This document shows positions 1 to 7,997 of a stretch of 64,000 bases of DNA, piece by piece; the stretch's first letter is position 1, and every line of letters starts with the position of its first letter. Below the pieces are notes generated by a model. That model did no database searches, had not been told where the DNA came from, and saw nothing but the letters and a program-made list of their open reading frames with translations. A program made the position numbers and the translations under genes. This DNA is from Micromonospora cabrerizensis (lineage in GTDB: Bacteria > Actinomycetota > Actinomycetes > Mycobacteriales > Micromonosporaceae), in NCBI RefSeq assembly GCF_022230955.1, contig NZ_JAKKFI010000089.1, positions 62,001 to 126,000 of the forward strand. Direction: 5' to 3'.

Positions 1-333
1 GGTGAGCCGGGCCGCGTCGTCGGTGAGCAGCCGCAGCATCCGCCCCAGCGCGGCCCGGTCGGTGCCGGCCCGCAGGGTGAACGCGACGAATGCGGCGTGC
101 GCCTGCGGTTCGGTGGCCACCCCGGCCTGCCGGGTGCCGTGGAACGGCTCGACCAGGCCGCCGACGGTCGCCGCCAGCGTCGCGTCGGCAGCGCTCGCCG
201 CCGGTGGCCCGGACTGCCCGGCGCGGGTCGCGGCGATCGTGGCCCCGCCGGCCACGGCACCGCCGACGGCGAGAGCCCCGCCGGTGAGCAGGCCACGCCT
301 GCTCACCGGCCGGACGGGTGACGTCCCGGTCAC
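1..333 (-). CDS. Dyp-type peroxidase, Tat-exported, N-terminal part only
   Basis: This is the first ~111 residues of a dye-decolorizing (Dyp/EfeB/DtpA-type) haem peroxidase; the rest lies beyond the window start. A twin-arginine signal (SRRGLLTGGALAVGG) is followed by a hydrophobic stretch and the family opening 'EPFHGTRQAGVAT', then 'AHAAFVAFTLR' and an acidic helix typical of the first ferredoxin-like lobe. The GTG start overlaps the stop of the upstream PCuAC gene as GTGA, so the two are translationally coupled. In Streptomyces lividans an exported Dyp peroxidase (DtpA) is functionally tied to an extracellular PCuAC-type copper chaperone; the same pairing here suggests a copper-linked role. 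The catalytic Asp/Arg and haem His are outside the window. Confidence 0.85.
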   Translation of the reverse strand, partial: MTGTSPVRPVSRRGLLTGGALAVGGAVAGGATIAATRAGQSGPPAASAADATLAATVGGLVEPFHGTRQAGVATEPQAHAAFVAFTLRAGTDRAALGRMLRLLTDDAARLT

Positions 334-929
334 GATGCCGGGCTCATGCTCATTCCCGGCGTGGCGCTCATGCCGGGCATCGGCTCGCCGTGCCCGGGGG
401 CGTAGCTCTCCTGCGCGCCGGTGAACGGCTTGGCCACCGCACGGAACTGCTGGGTCCTGCCGTCGGCGAAGGTCAGGGTGAACGTCACCTCGTCCCCGGC
501 CTGGACCGGCTTGGTGAGGTTCATCAGCATGAGGTGATCGCCACCGGGCTCCAACGCGTGCGTGCCCTTGGCCTTGATCACGATGCCGCCCTGCTTCTGC
601 CGCATGACCATCTTGCCGTCCTTCATGGCCATCTCGTGCAGCTCCATCGGCGACAGCGGGGTCGTGGCACTGGTCAGCGTGACATCGCTGTCGCCCTCGT
701 TGACCAGCGTCCCGAAGGCCGCCGTCATCCCCTTGTCGGCCGCCTTGACCCACGGGTCACGAATGCCGATCACACCGGCGTCCGGGTTCGCCGAGGCCGA
801 CGCGGACGGGCTCGGCTGCGCCGCCGACGACGAGTCGGACGAGCCGCAGCCGGCGACCCCCAGCGCCAGGATGGCGGCGGCGAGGACGGTGGCCGAGCGG
901 CGTGGACCGAGCGGGCTGGTGGTGCGCAT
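330..929 (-). CDS. PCuAC-family copper chaperone lipoprotein
   Basis: A 199-residue exported copper chaperone. Residues 1-28 form a lipoprotein signal with lipobox LGVAGC (Cys28 lipidated). The copper motif is visible as 'MELHEMAMKDGKM' followed about 20 residues later by 'GGDHLMLM', matching the H(M)X10MX21HXM pattern of PCuAC proteins that hand Cu(I) to cuproenzymes or Sco proteins outside the membrane. The C-terminus has an extra Met/His-rich tail (PGHGEPMPGM...MSMSP) that could bind further copper. It lies 65 bases after the CopC-domain gene and overlaps the Dyp peroxidase start by 4 bases, so the three form one operon. Confidence 0.88.
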   Translation of the reverse strand: MRTTSPLGPRRSATVLAAAILALGVAGCGSSDSSSAAQPSPSASASANPDAGVIGIRDPWVKAADKGMTAAFGTLVNEGDSDVTLTSATTPLSPMELHEMAMKDGKMVMRQKQGGIVIKAKGTHALEPGGDHLMLMNLTKPVQAGDEVTFTLTFADGRTQQFRAVAKPFTGAQESYAPGHGEPMPGMSATPGMSMSPAS

Positions 930-994
930 GTGTTCTTCCTCCGATGATTGCTGCTGGCTGGTTGGTCGGCCGCAGCAGGGAGAAAGTTCCGGGC

Positions 995-3091
995 TCAGGG
1001 CACGTTGATCGTGAACTCGGCGGTGTGCACCTTCCCGGCGACCTGGAAGTCGAAGAACGCCCGGTACCTGCCGGAACTCGGGGCGGTCAGCCAGAACTTG
1101 ACCGACCCGTCGACCAACTCCGGCTCGGGGTGGACGTGCACGTACCCGAGGTCACCCTCGCGGACGACGACCAGGTGCCCGTACGCGCCCAGGTACGGCT
1201 CCAGTTGCACCGGCGTGGTCGGAGCGCCGCTGACCTGGAAGTGCATCGGCGCCGTCACGCCCACCGTCGGGGTGCCGTTCATCGACACCTCGTACGGCCC
1301 GGCCGTCGTCTTCGCCTGCACCGGCGGCAGCGCGGTCGGGGTGTGCGCCCCGGGCACGGTGTGGTCGACGCCCAGCACGAGAGGGACCTGCGCGCCGTTG
1401 GTCGCGGTGACGGAGAAGTCGGCGTAGACGCGGTAGCCGCCCGGCCGCGCCAGGCTCAGGGGAACGCTCCAGGTGCCGTCGGGCGCCATCGTCGGGTGCA
1501 GGTGCTGGTAGCCGGACAGGTCGCGGCCCACCACGATCAGGTGCAACGGCTTGTCGTGCACGACCGCGAAGCGTGTCGCCGGCTGCCGGTCGGTCCCGAC
1601 GATGCGGAACCGGTAGTCCGCGCGTACACCTGGGGGTTGGGACCGCTCCAGCGGTTGCAGGGTGTAGCCACCGGCGCTGACCGTCGTCCCGGTCGCCAGC
1701 GTTTCGCCCGTGGCGCCGTCACCGCGATGCGTGTGCGGCCCGGTGCCCGCCGGGTGTTGGTGCCCGTCGGTCGCGGACTCCGCCTGCCCCGCGGCGGGCG
1801 GACCGCCCGCGGCCGGTCGGGCGTTGCCGCCCGTCGGGCTCTGGTCGCCGGCCCCGATGCGCGCCAGCCCGAACCCGGCCAGCAGGGCGATCACCAGCCC
1901 GCCGACGAGCAGCGCCAGGTGGGTGTTGCTGAGCCGGGACCCCGATGTCACGGCGGCGAGGTCCGTGTCGGGCCGTGGGTCGGGGTCGACAATTGGCGCG
2001 TCGTCCGTGGTGGCGGGCGCCTTCGCCGCCTGATCGGTCGGCGTCGGATCGATTGCGACGCCCGTGCGGGCGGTGACGACCGCGTCGCCCTTGCGTGCCG
2101 CCGGCACGGTGGTGGGGCGTCGCTTGTCGCCCGTGGTCTGCGCCACGATGCCGGTCGCCGCGCCGACCGTGCCACCGTTGTTCCTGCCACTGCTGGCCCT
2201 GGCACCGTTGGCCTTGCCACTGCTGGCCTTGCCACCGACGGTTTTGCCCGCGCCAGCCTTGCCCGCGGCGGCCTTGCCCGTGGGACGGGCGCCGCCGCCG
2301 CGTCGACCGGAGGCCGCCGACGAGGTACGGCCCCGGCCGGTGGATCGGCCGGCGGATGCCGATCGGCGACGCCAGACGACGAACCCGGCCACCGCCCCGG
2401 CCGCCACCGCCAAGCCGGCCCACGCCAGTGCTCCGGAGCCGCTCTCATCGGCCGACCCGGTCGGCGGGGCCGCCGCAGCCGCGGTCGGCGGGGCCGCCGA
2501 CTCGGCCCCGGTGGTCGGAACCGCGGAGGCCTGCCCGGATGATCCGTGCTGCTCGGTGGCGGCCACCAGCGCCGGGTCCGGCTGGGTCGACGGCGGGCTC
2601 CACCCCTGTGGAGCTGCCGTCACCCGACCGTTGTAGCGGAAGGTCAACGTGCCCCGCACGGTGTCGCCGTCCGAGGCGACCGACAGGTAGCTCACCGAGT
2701 ATTCGCCCTTGGCCGGCAGGTGGGAGACGGGCACCACCGCGGGGAACCCGGTCGTGTACTCCCGTGGCTCGAACTGCCCGTTGACCAGGAAATACTCCCG
2801 CACCGGCTTGTCCAGGGGCTTCGGCTCCCCGTACGACCAGCCGTTGTCGACCCGGACGCCGCCCGGGGCGGTGATGGTGAAGAACGCGTTGGCGGCGGCC
2901 TTCTCGGTGAAGTAGAGCTGCACCGACGTCACTGGCTCGTTCACCGTGGCGCCGCTCGCCGGTGTGGACATGGCGAGAGTCCCGTGAGCTGCGGCGGGTT
3001 GGGCGGACGCGAGGAGGGCAACCGCCGAGGCGAGGAGGAACGCGAGGAGGCCCGAGACCACCCGCCCGCAAGTCTGAGGGAGACGACGCAT
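995..3091 (-). CDS. multidomain CopC-type copper-binding membrane protein
   Basis: A 698-residue protein. Residues 1-35 are a signal sequence ending AAA, so the mature protein would begin with His36 ('HGTLAMSTPASGA'), the N-terminal histidine expected of CopC domains. CopC extends to about residue 155. A membrane segment (~220-240, GALAWAGLAVAAGAV) precedes an Arg/Lys/Gly/Ala-rich low-complexity linker (~245-385, repeats such as GKAAAGKAGAGK), then a second membrane segment (~390-412). The C-terminal ~280 residues begin with a His-rich stretch (HQHPAGTGPHTH) and contain Ig-like, YtkA-type sequence with paired His (GYQHLHP, GYVHVHP). By the positive-inside rule the linker should be cytoplasmic and both folded parts outside. 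It is the first gene of the copper operon; an AGGA ribosome site lies 7 bases before the ATG. The linker is unusually long for the family. Confidence 0.8.
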   Translation of the reverse strand: MRRLPQTCGRVVSGLLAFLLASAVALLASAQPAAAHGTLAMSTPASGATVNEPVTSVQLYFTEKAAANAFFTITAPGGVRVDNGWSYGEPKPLDKPVREYFLVNGQFEPREYTTGFPAVVPVSHLPAKGEYSVSYLSVASDGDTVRGTLTFRYNGRVTAAPQGWSPPSTQPDPALVAATEQHGSSGQASAVPTTGAESAAPPTAAAAAPPTGSADESGSGALAWAGLAVAAGAVAGFVVWRRRSASAGRSTGRGRTSSAASGRRGGGARPTGKAAAGKAGAGKTVGGKASSGKANGARASSGRNNGGTVGAATGIVAQTTGDKRRPTTVPAARKGDAVVTARTGVAIDPTPTDQAAKAPATTDDAPIVDPDPRPDTDLAAVTSGSRLSNTHLALLVGGLVIALLAGFGLARIGAGDQSPTGGNARPAAGGPPAAGQAESATDGHQHPAGTGPHTHRGDGATGETLATGTTVSAGGYTLQPLERSQPPGVRADYRFRIVGTDRQPATRFAVVHDKPLHLIVVGRDLSGYQHLHPTMAPDGTWSVPLSLARPGGYRVYADFSVTATNGAQVPLVLGVDHTVPGAHTPTALPPVQAKTTAGPYEVSMNGTPTVGVTAPMHFQVSGAPTTPVQLEPYLGAYGHLVVVREGDLGYVHVHPEPELVDGSVKFWLTAPSSGRYRAFFDFQVAGKVHTAEFTINVP

Positions 3092-3230
3092 CTGAATATC
3101 CTGACCGTCGCGAGACTTTTTTCAAGAGCTGGCGATCTTTTTCCTCAGATGGCAAAAGGTGACGACGAGGACGCCGTGCGGCTGCGGTACGACGCGCCGG
3201 ATGGACGGAATCCCTGGCCAGCTATGCTGC

Positions 3231-3427
3231 CGACGGCGCTGGTTCGCCCCGTCGGGACCGACTGGGCGTCGTAAGAGGGAACCCGGTGGAAATCCGGGGC
3301 TGCCCCGCAGCGGTGAGTGGGAACGACCGCCGTCATCAGCACTGGGCCAGCGGGCCTGGGAAGCGACGGCCAGTAGGGGACCGGCGCGACCGGTCAGGCC
3401 CGCGAGTCCGAAGACCTGCCGGCGCCG
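3231..3427 (+). promoter_or_regulatory. cobalamin (B12) riboswitch
   Basis: The RNA reads as a full-length AdoCbl-type riboswitch. It has a P1 left arm around GACGGCGCTGGT, the conserved core AGAGGGAACCCGGTG...AAATCCGGGGCTGCCCCGC (3274-3309), the middle stem around 3310-3385, and the hallmark 3' end GCGAGTCCGAAGACCTGCC (3402-3420) closing P1 with GGCGCC. A weak TATGCT -10-like element lies just upstream (3224). CTCGCGGG at 3457-3464 can pair with CCCGCGAG inside the aptamer, a possible expression-platform switch. The first downstream gene on this strand is the acyl-CoA thioesterase 134 bases away. The 470-base gap between the copper operon and the thioesterase otherwise holds only promoter sequence. 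Confidence 0.9.
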
Positions 3428-3560
3428 CGTACACAACCGTGTGCGCTGCCGTCGGCCTCGCGGGTGGGCTGGGCGGGTGACGGGCCGTGCGTGTGGCGCG
3501 TCCTCGTCAGCGTGTGCCCGTGACCCGGCGGTGTGGTTTCCCGAGGGACGGACTACCGCT

Positions 3561-4070
3561 GTGCACGACACCACCACGATCGCCGGCCGAGCGCCGTCGG
3601 CGTCGCACCTCACCCTGTCGCAGATCATGGACCAGCACCACACCAACCTGATGGGTACGGTGCACGGCGGCCGGATCCTCAACCTCATCGACTCCGTCGC
3701 CGGTGTGGTCGCCGCCCGGCACTCCGACGGGCCGGCGGTGACCGCCGCCATCGACGAGACCGCGTTCCTGCGCGCGGTGCGGGTCGGCGACGTCGTACAC
3801 GTCGACGCCCGGATCACCTGGGCCGGCCGCAGCTCGATGGAGGTGGCCGTCAAGGTGACCGCCGACCGGTGGGACCGGGCGGTGCCACCCACCGACGTGG
3901 CCACCGCACACCTGGTCATGGTCGCCATCGACGACGACGGTCAGCCCCGGACGGTGCCGCCGCTGCTGCCGGAGACCGACGGGGACCGGCGACGGTACCG
4001 GGAGGCGGAGATCCGCCGGGAGCACCGGCTGGCGCTGCGACGCGCGCTGCTCGACGGCGTCGACGGCTGA
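3561..4070 (+). CDS. acyl-CoA thioesterase (hotdog fold)
   Basis: A 169-residue single hotdog-domain thioesterase of the BACH/YciA type, hydrolysing acyl-CoA to free acid and CoA. Diagnostic sequence is 'MDQHHTNLMGTVHGGRILNLIDSVAG', where the Asn and the helix-start Asp (LIDSVAG) are the usual catalytic region, followed by 'DETAFLRAVRVGDVVHVDARI' and 'SSMEVAVKV'. The C-terminal REHRLALRRAL helix is common in this family. The GTG start is preceded by GAGGGACG at a 10-base distance. The only obvious upstream control element is the B12 riboswitch. The acyl chain specificity cannot be read from the sequence. Confidence 0.85.
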   Translation: MHDTTTIAGRAPSASHLTLSQIMDQHHTNLMGTVHGGRILNLIDSVAGVVAARHSDGPAVTAAIDETAFLRAVRVGDVVHVDARITWAGRSSMEVAVKVTADRWDRAVPPTDVATAHLVMVAIDDDGQPRTVPPLLPETDGDRRRYREAEIRREHRLALRRALLDGVDG

Positions 4071-4225
4071 GACGTGTCGGTCCGTCCGCTGCGGCGCTGG
4101 CCGGTCCGAGGAGCAGCCCACTCCCCAGGAGGGCGGGTCGGCGGCAGACGGGATGGCTTGAGGATGTCGTCTAGCCTCGCTGTGTCAGCGGGGCTGCCCG
4201 GGATCCGTTCGGCGGAGGCATCGTG

Positions 4226-4492
4226 ATGTGGCAGGTTCTGCTCGGACTTCTATTGGGATTGCTCTTCATCGTGATTGGAGCGGCCCTCGCGAGTGACTAT
4301 CGCGGCATCGCGACAAAACATATAGAACTATCGATGCAGATCGTGCGTCCGCTGAGTCCCTTCAGGTGGACGGATGACCGACTGGCTCGACGCCGCACCT
4401 TCTTCATTGTGTTCGACAGGCTCTTCGGGGTGTTGATGATATTGGCGGGCGTGGCGATGTTGGTCGCCGACGGGCAACTGTTACTCAGCTAG
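4226..4492 (+). CDS. small two-helix membrane protein, unknown function
   Basis: An 88-residue protein with a hydrophobic N-terminal segment (VLLGLLLGLLFIVIGAAL) and a second near the C-terminus (LFGVLMILAGVAMLVAD), separated by a basic loop (PFRWTDDRLARRRTFF). I recognise no domain. GGAGG at 4214-4218 sits 7 bases before this ATG; a GTG one codon upstream is possible but too close to the ribosome site. Base composition is clearly more AT-rich than neighbours (for example the stretch around 4310-4335), and a rare TTA leucine codon occurs near the end, so expression may depend on the rare leucyl tRNA (bldA type). Both traits hint at recent acquisition. Confidence 0.6.
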   Translation: MWQVLLGLLLGLLFIVIGAALASDYRGIATKHIELSMQIVRPLSPFRWTDDRLARRRTFFIVFDRLFGVLMILAGVAMLVADGQLLLS

Positions 4493-4893
4493 CGCCTGTA
4501 GCTCAACAAGGCGTTGCCCCGGCATGTGTGGCGGGCGACCCGTGAGAATGTTGTGCGGGTGGGCGAGGCGGGCGATCCTGGGGGACTAACCGAGTGACGA
4601 TCGGTGCGGACGCCAGTGGACAAGCTCGGATGATGGCGGACCGCGCGCCCAGGTCAAGGGCCCTGGAACAGCAGCTCGGGTGGCAGTGCGTCGCCCGAGG
4701 TCGCGTGCGAGGACGGATGTCGCCGCACGAAGCGCCCCGGAACTTGCCAGCGAGGAGTCCAGGGCTTTGGGTGTCGGCGTGGAAGGCAGCGCGCGGCGTG
4801 TGAGGGTTATGAGGCGGCAGGCCGGCCGGTAGCGTTGGGTGGCACGGCGGCCTGAGCGTCGACGCTGCGTCCCGCGCTACGAGGAGGTCCGGG
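4493..4893. other. 400-base gap without a convincing gene
   Basis: I see no supported gene here. It contains a short plus-strand open frame (4594-4803) with no ribosome site or recognisable domain, and, directly after the preceding stop codon, a 16-base match to the 5' end of a tRNA (4492-4507) without the rest of a cloverleaf. The last 60 bases carry the leader of the XRE regulator with GAGGAGGTCC at 4881-4890. Confidence 0.5.
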
Positions 4894-6105
4894 ATGGATT
4901 CCTTGCCGGAGTTGACTTTCGGGCAGCGGTTGAAGGTCTACCGGGAGCGGTCCGGGAAGACCCGTGCGGTGCTCGGGGGGTTGGTCGGGCGCAGCGCCGA
5001 GTGGGTCAAGGCAGTGGAGACCGATCGCATCTTGCCGCCGCGCATTCACATGCTGGATCCCATCGCGCGTGCTCTCAAGGTCGACGTGTCTGCCTTGGCC
5101 GGGGAGTTGAGCGCCCGGTCTGCTGTCGTCAATGGGCCGGAGCATCCGGCGCTGGCGTCCGTCCGTGACGCCGTGAACCGCTTCGCAATGTCCGACGAGG
5201 CTTCCCCGGAGTCGTTGACGAGCCTGAGAGAGCGGCTTGCGATGGCCTGGCGGGCACGCCATCAGGCGTCGGATCACCGCACGGTGTTGGGCGGGTTGTT
5301 GCCGGGGCTGCTGCGCGACGTGCAGCGCGCCGCGTTGGCGTACGAGGGTGATGAGCGTCGGCAGGCTCAAGCCCTGTTGGCGGAGACGTTCGGGCTGACG
5401 CAGATGTTTCTTGCCTACCAACCCGCCGCCGAGTTGTTGTGGCGGGTCGCGGACCGAGCGATGGTGGCGGCACAGGAGTCCGGCGACCCGGAGGCGCTGG
5501 CGTGCGCGGGATGGTTCCTGTGCCAGGTACATCGGGATGCCGGTGATTGGGACACTGCGATGGCGGTGACGGTGGACCTCCTGTCGGCGCTGGAGCTGCG
5601 CACGGCCGACGGGAACACGAACCTGTTGGCGCTCTGGGGTGCACTGAACTTCGAGGCTGCCTACACCGCGGCCCGCGCTGGTGAGGACGGTCGAGCCTGG
5701 CGGTACTGGGACCGCGCGGACCGGGTGGCGCAGCGCCTGCCGCAGGGCTTCTATCAGCCGCAGACATCGTTCTCACAGGTCATCATGGGCGCTCACGCGG
5801 TGACCGTGGCGGTGGAGTTGCAGAAGTCCGGTGAGGCGGTGCGACAGGCCCGCCGTCATGATTCCGCCGCGATCCCGTCGAGGCCGCGCCGGGCACGCCA
5901 TCTCATCGAAGTCGCGCGGGCGCACTACGGCAAGGACGACAAGGAAGCGGCCATGATGACCCTCCGGCAGGCGTACGAATCGGCCCCGGAGACGATCCGC
6001 TTCAACGGTTATGCCCGCCAGATCACCTTGGACCTGCTCGACGGCCCGCGTTCCACTCGTGACGACGCCCGTGACCTCGCGATCAAGGTCGGGTTGCTTT
6101 CGTGA
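4894..6105 (+). CDS. XRE-family regulator with TPR-like sensor region
   Basis: A 403-residue helix-turn-helix protein. Residues ~7-65 (FGQRLKVYRERSGKTRAVLGGLVGRS...VKAVE) form a lambda-Cro-type HTH; the remaining ~320 residues are helical with Ala/Leu-rich repeats (for example QAQALLAETFGLTQMFL, ARAGEDGRAWRYWDRADRVAQ) as in TPR-containing actinobacterial XRE regulators. The ATG is preceded by GAGGAGG at a 7-base distance. It is followed on the same strand by three tiny Cys-containing proteins, an arrangement I have seen repeatedly in actinomycetes. The ligand and target promoters are unknown. Confidence 0.8.
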   Translation: MDSLPELTFGQRLKVYRERSGKTRAVLGGLVGRSAEWVKAVETDRILPPRIHMLDPIARALKVDVSALAGELSARSAVVNGPEHPALASVRDAVNRFAMSDEASPESLTSLRERLAMAWRARHQASDHRTVLGGLLPGLLRDVQRAALAYEGDERRQAQALLAETFGLTQMFLAYQPAAELLWRVADRAMVAAQESGDPEALACAGWFLCQVHRDAGDWDTAMAVTVDLLSALELRTADGNTNLLALWGALNFEAAYTAARAGEDGRAWRYWDRADRVAQRLPQGFYQPQTSFSQVIMGAHAVTVAVELQKSGEAVRQARRHDSAAIPSRPRRARHLIEVARAHYGKDDKEAAMMTLRQAYESAPETIRFNGYARQITLDLLDGPRSTRDDARDLAIKVGLLS

Positions 6106-6258
6106 TCCAAGGTTAGGAACCGTACCCATTCCGCTCCGCGACCCACCGTAGCTTCTTGCTCACGGGATGCGGCGGGCGGTGCGGGTATCGCCTGGCCGCC
6201 GCGTCCCCTCAGCTTCGAGGGCAAGAGGCCGTCCTCGTGCTCGAACGAGGGAGGGTCC

Positions 6259-6444
6259 GTGCGGCGCGTCTCGTATGACGAATGCCTCTCGGCCACCGCG
6301 CTGACTCTCGCCCGCAGGCATCGGCCGGTGTGGTCGTGGCGGCTCTGGCGGCATATCTGCCGTTGTGGAGCCGATCTGCCATGCCGTGCCCGGCACCGGA
6401 TTCCGATCAATCGTGGCCACTGGCCGCAGGAAGGTGAGCAGTGA
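6259..6444 (+). CDS. 61-residue Cys/Arg-rich protein
   Basis: A 61-residue protein with Trp-rich and Cys-rich centre (RPVWSWRLWRHICRCGADLPC) and 15% arginine. CxC plus a later Cys could bind a metal, but no named family is recognised. GAGGGAGG ends 4-5 bases before the GTG start. Its TGA overlaps the next gene's GTG (GTGA), so it is the first of three coupled small genes downstream of the XRE regulator. Confidence 0.6.
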   Translation: MRRVSYDECLSATALTLARRHRPVWSWRLWRHICRCGADLPCRARHRIPINRGHWPQEGEQ

Positions 6445-6620
6445 GTGGCGGGCAGCAGAAGGCGACCATCGCGGTGCACGTCCGAGGGCCTGACGGCATG
6501 TGCAGCGGCTGCCGGGCGTGGTGGGCACTGCTCACGCCGTACCCGTGCTGGCAGGTCGATCGGGCGACCAGTCGGCAGGCACGGGCGATCACCGTTCGCT
6601 TCCTGGCGGGTGTGCGGTGA
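6441..6620 (+). CDS. 59-residue small protein with CxxC
   Basis: A 59-residue open frame between two other small genes, starting with GTG inside the upstream stop and ending with TGA inside the next start (both GTGA overlaps). The centre carries 'GMCSGCRAWW' and a third Cys (PYPCWQVD), which may form a small metal site. The C-terminus is basic (SRQARAITVRFLAG). No family is recognised; the tight coupling on both sides is the main support. Confidence 0.55.
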   Translation: MSGGQQKATIAVHVRGPDGMCSGCRAWWALLTPYPCWQVDRATSRQARAITVRFLAGVR

Positions 6621-6943
6621 CCGTCCACGGCCCGGTCATGCCGATCTGGAGCTGCGAGGGCTGCGGCCTGCCCTGGCCCTGCCTGACCCGGAAGCGCGAG
6701 CTGCGGGCGGAGTATGCGGATGCTCCCGTGTCGCTGGCCCTCTACCTCGGGTCCTACCTCGTTCAGGCGACCGAGGACATGCCTTGGACCCCGGCCGGCG
6801 TGCTGCACCGCCGGTTTCTCGGATGGACCAGGGAGGCCGAGCTGTCGAAGCCAGCAGTGCAGCAGCGAAGCGCAGCAACGCTGCCAACCGAACCGAGCCG
6901 GGAGGCGCGCCATCGAGAGCAGCGTCGAGGCGTGCTGAGCTGA
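6617..6943 (+). CDS. 108-residue protein with CEGCGxPWPC motif
   Basis: A small actinobacterial protein whose homologues are often labelled 'flavin reductase' without clear support. The N-terminus has 'WSCEGCGLPWPCLTRKREL', a three-Cys knuckle likely to bind zinc, followed by a helical segment (SLALYLGSYLVQATEDM) and 'HRRFLGWTR'. The last ~30 residues are low-complexity and basic. The GTG start overlaps the preceding stop by GTGA, making it the third member of the small-gene chain behind the XRE regulator. Confidence 0.65.
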   Translation: MTVHGPVMPIWSCEGCGLPWPCLTRKRELRAEYADAPVSLALYLGSYLVQATEDMPWTPAGVLHRRFLGWTREAELSKPAVQQRSAATLPTEPSREARHREQRRGVLS

Positions 6944-7028
6944 GGCGCTCGTTGGCCACGTTGATGGCCGCCGTGGCCTCGCTGCCGGGAGTGGACGCGG
7001 CTCGGTCGCGCCTGGTAGGCAGGCGGAC

Positions 7029-7928
7029 GTGCGAATCGTCTCCCTGCTGCCGGCGGCCACGGACATCGTGGCCATGCTCGGCCTGACCAGGCACCTGGTC
7101 GGCCGTACCCACGAGTGTGACTGGCCGCCGGGGGCCTTGGCCGACATCCCGGCGGTGACCGCGACGTCCCTGCCCGAGGCCCTGACGAGCCGGGAGATCT
7201 CGGCGGCGATCGCCGGTGACGCGCACCGGGGATCGTCGTTGTACCAGCTCGACGTCGCCATGCTGGAGGACCTGAAGCCGGATCTGATCCTGACCCAGGA
7301 TCTCTGCGATGTGTGCGCGGTCTCCTACGAGCGGGTCAACGACGCGGTTCGTCTGATCGATCTCGACACCAGGGTGGTGTCCCTGGAGGCGCGGACCATC
7401 AACGGGATCCTGGACACGGTCGACGCCGTGGCCGCGCTGACCGGCGCCGAAGGCAGGGCGGCGGAGATCCGAGCCGACGCCGGGCGTCGCCTCGCCGCAT
7501 TGCCGGGATCGGCGACCGGCGCGCCGACGGTGCTGTTCGTCGAGTGGATCGACCCGTTGATGCCCGGCGGGCACTGGGTGCCGGAGCAGATCACCTACGC
7601 GGGCGGGCGGTCTCTGCTGCTCGGGCCGGGCTCGCACAGCACCCCGCACCCGTGGTCGGTGGTCGCCGACCTGGCTCCCGAGGTGGTGGTGTTCGGGCCG
7701 TGCGGGTTCACGCCCGAGCGGACCTTCGACGAGTTGTCGGTGGCGGCGGCGCAACCCGGCTGGGCGGACCTGCCCGCGGTTCGTCAGGGGCAGGTGTGGG
7801 TGGTCGACGGGCCTGCCTATTTCAACCGCCCAGGCCCGCGGGTCGTCGACGGCGCAGAGATCCTCGCCGGCATCCTCGCTGGCCGTCCCGACTCCCGCGC
7901 TCGGCGGGTGTCTCCCGACGTCGGGTGA
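7029..7928 (+). CDS. BtuF/TroA-like cobalamin-binding protein without signal peptide
   Basis: A 299-residue protein of the periplasmic-binding (TroA-like) fold often named cobalamin-binding protein. Typical sequence is 'RIVSLLPAATDIVAMLGL', 'GRTHECDWP', 'KPDLILTQDLCDVCAVSY' and 'VVFGPCGFTPERT'. There is no signal peptide or lipobox, so it should be cytoplasmic, as is common for this subgroup; a transport role is therefore doubtful. GTG start chosen because the conserved RIVSLLPA begins directly after it. It stands alone, convergent with the nickel-type importer, 3 kb from the B12 riboswitch. Confidence 0.75.
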   Translation: MRIVSLLPAATDIVAMLGLTRHLVGRTHECDWPPGALADIPAVTATSLPEALTSREISAAIAGDAHRGSSLYQLDVAMLEDLKPDLILTQDLCDVCAVSYERVNDAVRLIDLDTRVVSLEARTINGILDTVDAVAALTGAEGRAAEIRADAGRRLAALPGSATGAPTVLFVEWIDPLMPGGHWVPEQITYAGGRSLLLGPGSHSTPHPWSVVADLAPEVVVFGPCGFTPERTFDELSVAAAQPGWADLPAVRQGQVWVVDGPAYFNRPGPRVVDGAEILAGILAGRPDSRARRVSPDVG

Positions 7929-7997
7929 TCCGGCCGCGCCTGAGTGGCCGGGATGAATAGTTGACGCTGCTCGGCACTGTCCGGCCCTGCCCGGGGA

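Noticed and set aside
1336..1345. GTCGGGGTGT core of the nested inverted repeats inside the CopC gene.
   Set aside because: It lies in coding sequence with no paired outer or inner arms, so it is a chance match.
2160..2300. Short tandem DNA repeats that could suggest a CRISPR or satellite.
   Set aside because: Repeats encode the GK-rich linker of the CopC protein in frame, with no regular spacers.
4492..4507. Possible tRNA gene start (GCGCCTGTAGCTCAAC).
   Set aside because: No anticodon stem, T-arm or acceptor 3' half follows, so it is not a tRNA gene; kept only as a possible remnant.
4594..4803. 69-residue plus-strand open frame.
   Set aside because: No ribosome binding site, no recognisable domain, and sequence character of non-coding or shadow frames.
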